The position numbers and the translations under genes were made by a program. A DNA stretch of 9,398 bases from an uncultured Methylobacteriaceae bacterium (GTDB lineage: Bacteria; Pseudomonadota; Alphaproteobacteria; Rhizobiales; Beijerinckiaceae): positions 1 to 9,398 of the forward strand of contig CALMTJ010000354.1 in assembly GCA_937872715.1 (NCBI GenBank). The letters are read 5' to 3'. Positions 6,559-9,398 of this stretch are shown here, piece after piece. The notes under the pieces are model-generated. The model ran no database searches and was not told where the DNA came from. It worked only from the letters and a program-made list of their open reading frames with translations. Position 1 is the first letter of the stretch; each line of letters starts with the position of its first letter.

Positions 6559-7146
6559 ATGAGCGGCCGGAATCGGATCTTCAATCCCACCCTGGATCTG
6601 TCGCCCTACCCTCAATCCCTGGATCCGAATTTCAGGCCTCAGTTCTTTCGGGTTCTGGAAATGTATCAGCCCTACAAGATCGACAACAAGCCATGTAAGC
6701 AGCATGTGCCGAACCAGTGCGCGGTTCGTCTGAGCGTGGCGTTGCAACGAGCGGGATTGACGCTGTCCCTATTCCGCGATCGTAAGCGGATCCACCAAGG
6801 CGAAGCTCACGAATACAGCGCTGCGTGTGGTTTCAACCGGGAGCACATCCTCGGCGCTCAGGAATTGGCCGACTTCCTGCGGCAGATATGGAATGCGCCG
6901 CGGGTCTTTTCCGGAGCCGCCGCGAACGACGCACGCGCCATCCTGGCGGGAATGACGGGCGTCGTCTTCTTCAAGGATTGTTTCACCCGCAAGACGGGAG
7001 AACAGAAGATCGGCGATCACATCGATCTGTTCGACGGCGCGCGCTATTTCAACGAGGTCATAGCCTTGTCCGCTGGTGGGAATGCCGGAGCGGCGTCCGA
7101 CCTGTTCGGCTTGGCGACGGAGATATGGTTCTTTCACCTGCCGTGA
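6559..7146 (+). CDS. Tae4-like type VI secretion amidase effector (peptidoglycan endopeptidase)
   Basis: A 195-residue protein resembling Tae4, an NlpC/P60-like cysteine amidase delivered by type VI secretion that cuts the D-Glu to mDAP bond of peptidoglycan in rival cells. The candidate nucleophile is Cys54 in NQCAVRLSVAL (52-62) and the catalytic histidine is His154 in GDHIDLFDG (152-160). Order and spacing match Tae4, including the hydrophobic GVVFFKDC strand (134-141) before the histidine and a WFFHLP-type C-terminus. No signal peptide is seen, as expected for a T6SS cargo. The gene is lower in GC than its neighbours (30 of 60 bases at 6661-6720), suggesting transfer. No Tai4 immunity gene, hcp, vgrG or PAAR gene is within the window. 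The family call comes from remembered motifs, not from a search. Confidence 0.72.
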   Translation: MSGRNRIFNPTLDLSPYPQSLDPNFRPQFFRVLEMYQPYKIDNKPCKQHVPNQCAVRLSVALQRAGLTLSLFRDRKRIHQGEAHEYSAACGFNREHILGAQELADFLRQIWNAPRVFSGAAANDARAILAGMTGVVFFKDCFTRKTGEQKIGDHIDLFDGARYFNEVIALSAGGNAGAASDLFGLATEIWFFHLP

Positions 7147-7406
7147 TCCGGGCTGAGCGTGCCGACCGTCCGATGAGCTTGCCGAATTCGCCGGAGCTTG
7201 AGCCGATGCCGTCGAGCACCCGGTGAGGTGGGGCCAGACGCGCCTGCGAACCCGAATCCGCTGCGCAAGACCCGGCCACGCCTCCCGTCATGATCCTCGC
7301 CGGCATCGCCCGGCCGGGAACTCCGAACCCGCTCGCCCGTTCTTTTTGCACTGCAACATAACCTGGATCGCCCGGGTCGTCGTGCATGCGAGACCGGACA
7401 CCCACC
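7147..7406. other. Spacer with degenerate palindromic repeat remnants
   Basis: No convincing gene is seen here; in particular none that looks like a Tai4 immunity protein (about 100-130 residues with a signal peptide) on either strand. Bases 7266-7320 contain pieces of the window's palindrome family: CCCGGCCACG (7271-7280), a GTCATGA stretch (7287-7293) and CCCGGCCGGG (7309-7318). An AT-richer patch at 7341-7361 could include promoter elements for the next gene, but no -35/-10 pair with good spacing stands out. Confidence 0.5.
7266..7320 (-). repeat. Degenerate partial copy of the palindromic repeat
   Basis: Read on the minus strand, this stretch has CATGACGGGAGGCGTGGCCGG, resembling the linker end and second palindrome of the composite repeat, followed by a decayed core. 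The second arm is lost and no perfect stem remains except CCCGG/CCGGG at 7309-7318. It looks like a decayed half-element; chance similarity in GC-rich DNA is possible. Confidence 0.35.
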
Positions 7407-8465
7407 ATGACGTCACCTCGATCCAGGGCTCGCAAGATGCGGGCGCGCGCGGCCTCTCCTCCGGCGATGTTCGCGGGACGGAGCTCGTTCGCTCGCCCCT
7501 ATGCGGTCGGGTTCGGCGTCGCCGCGGCGGCTCTCGGCGTGTCGGCCATCGTCAACGCCCGGCTGGCGGCGCGGGCGGAGCGCCGCAATCCTCCGACAGG
7601 ACGGTTCATCGAGGTGGAGGGCGTGCGGCTCCACTATGTCGAGCGCGGTGCGGGGGAGCCGCTCGTCCTGCTGCACGGCAACGGCAGCATGATCGCGGAT
7701 TTCGCCTCCAGCGGCCTGATCGACATCGCGGCCGAGCGCTACCGCGTCATCGCCTTCGACCGTCCCGGCTATGGGCATAGCGAGCGTCCCCGAACGACGG
7801 TCTGGACCGATCGGGCGCAGGCGGACCTGATCGGCGCGGCCCTGGGACAGCTGGGCGTCGCCGGCGCGACCGTGCTCGGGCATTCGTGGGGCTGCTCCGT
7901 CGCCGTCGCTCTCGCCCTGAACCATCCCGAAGCCGTCAGGGCTCTCGTGCTGGCCTCCGGCTATTACTACCCGAGCGTCCGGGCGGATGTCGTCACGGCG
8001 TCCGGTCCGGCCATCCCGGCGGTCGGCGACATCCTGCGCTACACCCTGTCGCCGGTCCTTTCCCGGCTCATGTGGCCGCTCCTGACCCGGAAGCTCTTCG
8101 GCCCCTCGCCCGTGCCGGCGAAGTTCGACGGCTTCCCGAAGGAGATGGTGTTCAGGCCCTCGCAGATCCGCGCCAGCGCGGCCGAATCGGCGTTGATGAT
8201 CCCGGATGCGGCGGCGGCTCGCTCCCATTACGCGGAGCTGACGAAGATGCCGGTCGCGATCATCGCCGGCGAGGATGACCGCATCGTCGACATCGACGAC
8301 CAGTCGGGGCGGCTCCACGCCCAACTGCCGCACAGCACCTTCCATCGCCTGCCGGGTGTCGGGCACATGGTGCACCAGAGCGCGACGGACGCCGTGATGG
8401 CGGCCATCGACGAGGCGTCGGGAATCGCGGCATCCCCGTCCAAGGTCCTCCACCTCGCCGCCTGA
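7407..8465 (+). CDS. Membrane-anchored alpha/beta-hydrolase
   Basis: A 352-residue alpha/beta-hydrolase whose substrate cannot be told. An arginine-rich N-terminus is followed by one hydrophobic segment (about residues 32-50) that would anchor it with the catalytic domain outside the cytoplasm. The hydrolase fold shows the oxyanion motif LLHGNGS (88-94), FDRPGYGHSERP (117-128), nucleophile elbow GHSWG with Ser160 (158-162), acid Asp291 in GEDDR, and His320 in GVGHMVH. All triad residues are present, so it should be active; the pattern resembles haloperoxidase, epoxide-hydrolase and esterase relatives. The start is uncertain: ATGs at 7386, 7407, 7437 and 7467 are all in frame and none has a strong Shine-Dalgarno (AGGG is eight bases before 7437). 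It ends 51 bases before the PAP2 gene and may share its transcript. Confidence 0.85.
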   Translation: MTSPRSRARKMRARAASPPAMFAGRSSFARPYAVGFGVAAAALGVSAIVNARLAARAERRNPPTGRFIEVEGVRLHYVERGAGEPLVLLHGNGSMIADFASSGLIDIAAERYRVIAFDRPGYGHSERPRTTVWTDRAQADLIGAALGQLGVAGATVLGHSWGCSVAVALALNHPEAVRALVLASGYYYPSVRADVVTASGPAIPAVGDILRYTLSPVLSRLMWPLLTRKLFGPSPVPAKFDGFPKEMVFRPSQIRASAAESALMIPDAAAARSHYAELTKMPVAIIAGEDDRIVDIDDQSGRLHAQLPHSTFHRLPGVGHMVHQSATDAVMAAIDEASGIAASPSKVLHLAA

Positions 8466-8506
8466 CCGAACACGGCGTGCAGGCTCGCCGTCCGCAGCTT
8501 CGACCT

Positions 8507-8514
8507 GGAGGTGA
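8507..8514 (+). promoter_or_regulatory. Shine-Dalgarno that sets a TTG start
   Basis: GGAGGTGA is fully complementary to the 3' end of bacterial 16S rRNA. It overlaps an in-frame GTG (8511), which therefore cannot be its start, while TTG at 8517 is five bases after the GGAGG core. This favours TTG as the start of the PAP2 gene. Confidence 0.7.
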
Positions 8515-8516
8515 CC

Positions 8517-9149
8517 TTGCCCGCTGATCAGGATCGCGACGTCGCGCTCTCGTTGCGAGCCGAGGAGGCGGACATCGCGGTCGCGGCGGTTTTGGGCGAG
8601 AGCCGCCACCACCCGGCGGTCCGCGCCCTCGGCGCCCTGAGCGAGATCGCGGACCAGGCGCCGTCGCTCGTCGCGTGCGGGACGGTCCTGGCATTCGGCC
8701 TCGCGACCTCCCGGCCCCGCCTCGCCGAAGCCGGCACCCGCATGCTGGGTTCGATCCTGGTCGCGATCGCGATCAAGAGCGCGGTCAAGGCCCTCGTGTC
8801 CCGGACGCGGCCCCACGCCGTCCTGGACGGCGAAGAGTATCAGTTCGAGGCTCGCGGGGAGGAAGGCCCGGCCGAGCATTCCTTCCCGTCGGGACATACG
8901 GCCGGCGGGGTCGCGGCCGCACGAGGGCTGGTCAGAACCTATCCCGGCCTGGCCATGCCCTCCTACGGAGCGGCCGCCGCGATCGCGCTGGTCCAGCTTC
9001 CGCGAGCCAAGCACTACCCGGCCGACCTCGCGGCCGGGGCCGTCGTCGGTCTCGCCTCGGAAGCGATCGTCGCCGCCGCCTTCACGGCGATCCGAAACCG
9101 GGCGGCGGCGGAGCCGAGCCGGCATCCGTCGCGACAGGTCTCCGAATGA
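8517..9149 (+). CDS. PAP2-family phosphatase (phosphatidate/undecaprenyl-type)
   Basis: A 210-residue integral membrane phosphatase of the PAP2 superfamily, whose members hydrolyse phosphatidate, undecaprenyl diphosphate or similar lipid phosphates. Motif 1 is KALVSRTRP (Lys91, Arg98, Pro99), motif 2 is PSGH (124-127) with His127, and motif 3 is PRAKHYPAD (162-170) with His166 and Asp170. The usual Arg six residues before the motif-3 histidine is Gln160; Arg163 lies nearby and might substitute. Hydrophobic stretches lie at about 47-64, 76-90, 128-140, 146-161 and 171-192. The TTG start is chosen on the strong Shine-Dalgarno; the GTG at 8511 would add two residues. It follows the membrane-anchored hydrolase by 51 bases. 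The substrate is not predictable. Confidence 0.88.
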   Translation: MPADQDRDVALSLRAEEADIAVAAVLGESRHHPAVRALGALSEIADQAPSLVACGTVLAFGLATSRPRLAEAGTRMLGSILVAIAIKSAVKALVSRTRPHAVLDGEEYQFEARGEEGPAEHSFPSGHTAGGVAAARGLVRTYPGLAMPSYGAAAAIALVQLPRAKHYPADLAAGAVVGLASEAIVAAAFTAIRNRAAAEPSRHPSRQVSE

Positions 9150-9207
9150 TGCTCGATGACTTCGTTCGACTGACCGCGTCCAGCGAAACCTGCTGAGTAC
9201 CGGCATG

Positions 9208-9320
9208 TCCGTGATGGCCAGGGTCGGCCCGGCCATCCACGAAGGACGCCGCCGCGAGGGAGCCCGTCGACATTGAGGCCCGGTACGGACGTGGGTGGCC
9301 GGGCCAAGCCCGGCCATGAC
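9208..9320 (+). repeat. Composite palindromic repeat, copy 2
   Basis: Second copy of the doublet seen at 3022-3134, of exactly the same length. The first palindrome is imperfect here (ATGGCC 9214-9219 with GGCCAT 9231-9236). The second is an intact 9-bp stem (9296-9304 with 9308-9316) with loop CAA. GTCGAC in the linker (9266-9271) sits 32 bases from the first core and 26 from the second, the same distances as in copy 1. The element fills the gap between the PAP2 gene and the converging gene at the right edge. Confidence 0.8.
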
Positions 9321-9329
9321 GATCTGGAT

Positions 9330-9345
9330 GCCGGCCTTCGCCGGC
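9330..9345. repeat. GCCGGC hairpin after the composite repeat
   Basis: GCCGGC (9330-9335) and GCCGGC (9340-9345) form a 6-bp stem with loop CTTC. It lies between the composite repeat and the stop of the probable response regulator gene. There is no adjacent T-run on either strand, so it is at best a weak terminator; it may be an extra piece of the repeat element. Confidence 0.4.
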
Positions 9346-9357
9346 GCGAGCGGCCGG

Positions 9358-9398
9358 TCAGCCCTTGCCTTCCGGCGAGAACAGGTAGCCCGCCCCCC
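9358..9398 (-). CDS. C-terminal end of probable OmpR-type response regulator (partial)
   Basis: On the minus strand the last open frame reads GAGYLFSPEGKG followed by TGA (9360-9358). GxGYLF near a C-terminus is typical of the final beta-hairpin of OmpR/PhoB winged-helix DNA-binding domains. Only twelve residues are in the window, so the gene is cut by the edge and the call is tentative. It converges on the PAP2 gene, with the composite repeat between them. Confidence 0.45.
   Translation of the reverse strand, partial: GAGYLFSPEGKG

Noticed and set aside
6769..7137. A 122-codon minus-strand frame fully inside the Tae4-like gene
   Set aside because: Complementary frame of a gene with a strong Shine-Dalgarno and family motifs; no independent start signal is seen.
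7058..7435. A 125-codon minus-strand frame downstream of the Tae4-like gene, considered as a Tai4 immunity protein
   Set aside because: It overlaps the effector's 3' end antisense, has no signal peptide, is rich in Arg, Gly and Ser and shows no Tai4 features. The strand and overlap also do not suit an effector-immunity pair.
7413..9317. A 634-codon minus-strand open frame across the hydrolase and PAP2 genes
   Set aside because: It is antisense to two genes with intact catalytic motifs, it spans their intergenic gap, and it has the composition of a GC-rich shadow frame.
1..9398. CRISPR array or insertion sequence
   Set aside because: No regularly spaced direct repeats with unique spacers are visible and no transposase-like protein is encoded. 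The repeats present are palindromic and dispersed.

Overview
The window is very GC-rich chromosomal DNA (for example 46 of 60 bases at 5041-5100) from what looks like an alphaproteobacterium. A Methylobacterium-like member of the Hyphomicrobiales is my best guess. The grounds are the DnaK sequence, an alphaproteobacterial-type RpoH promoter in front of dnaK, a tRNA-Gln(CUG) of the alphaproteobacterial type, and many palindromes with the core GGCCGGGC-N3-GCCCGGCC. The genus is inference; no rRNA is present.

Layout. On the minus strand at the left are dnaK (57-1976), with a hairpin/T-tract terminator (14-42), a ~140-nt leader and a heat-shock promoter (2121-2151), and upstream of it a lipoprotein-type L,D-transpeptidase (2200-2853). 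A 378-bp gene-free spacer (2854-3231) holds one copy of a composite palindromic repeat. A tight plus-strand operon follows: kynureninase kynU (3232-4461), tryptophan 2,3-dioxygenase kynA (4458-5306, 4-bp overlap) and an alpha/beta-hydrolase that is probably the N-formylkynurenine formamidase (5314-6147). Together these three convert tryptophan to anthranilate plus alanine. A promoter at 6158-6186 serves tRNA-Gln (6229-6302).

Downstream of the tRNA the base composition falls, and there is a single gene (6559-7146) resembling the type VI secretion peptidoglycan amidase Tae4, with no visible Tai4 immunity gene and no secretion genes nearby. High-GC genes then resume: a membrane-anchored alpha/beta-hydrolase (7407-8465) and a PAP2-family phosphatase (8517-9149) with a TTG start set by a very strong Shine-Dalgarno. 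The right end holds a second copy of the composite repeat and probably the last codons of a minus-strand OmpR-type response regulator.

Points most worth a second look: the two composite repeats, which align without gaps over 113 nt; the half-copy of that repeat serving as the dnaK terminator; the apparently orphan Tae4-like amidase next to a tRNA; and the formamidase of the eukaryote-like serine-hydrolase type in a bacterial kyn operon. I see no clearly new multi-gene system. The Tae4-like locus is the nearest candidate.
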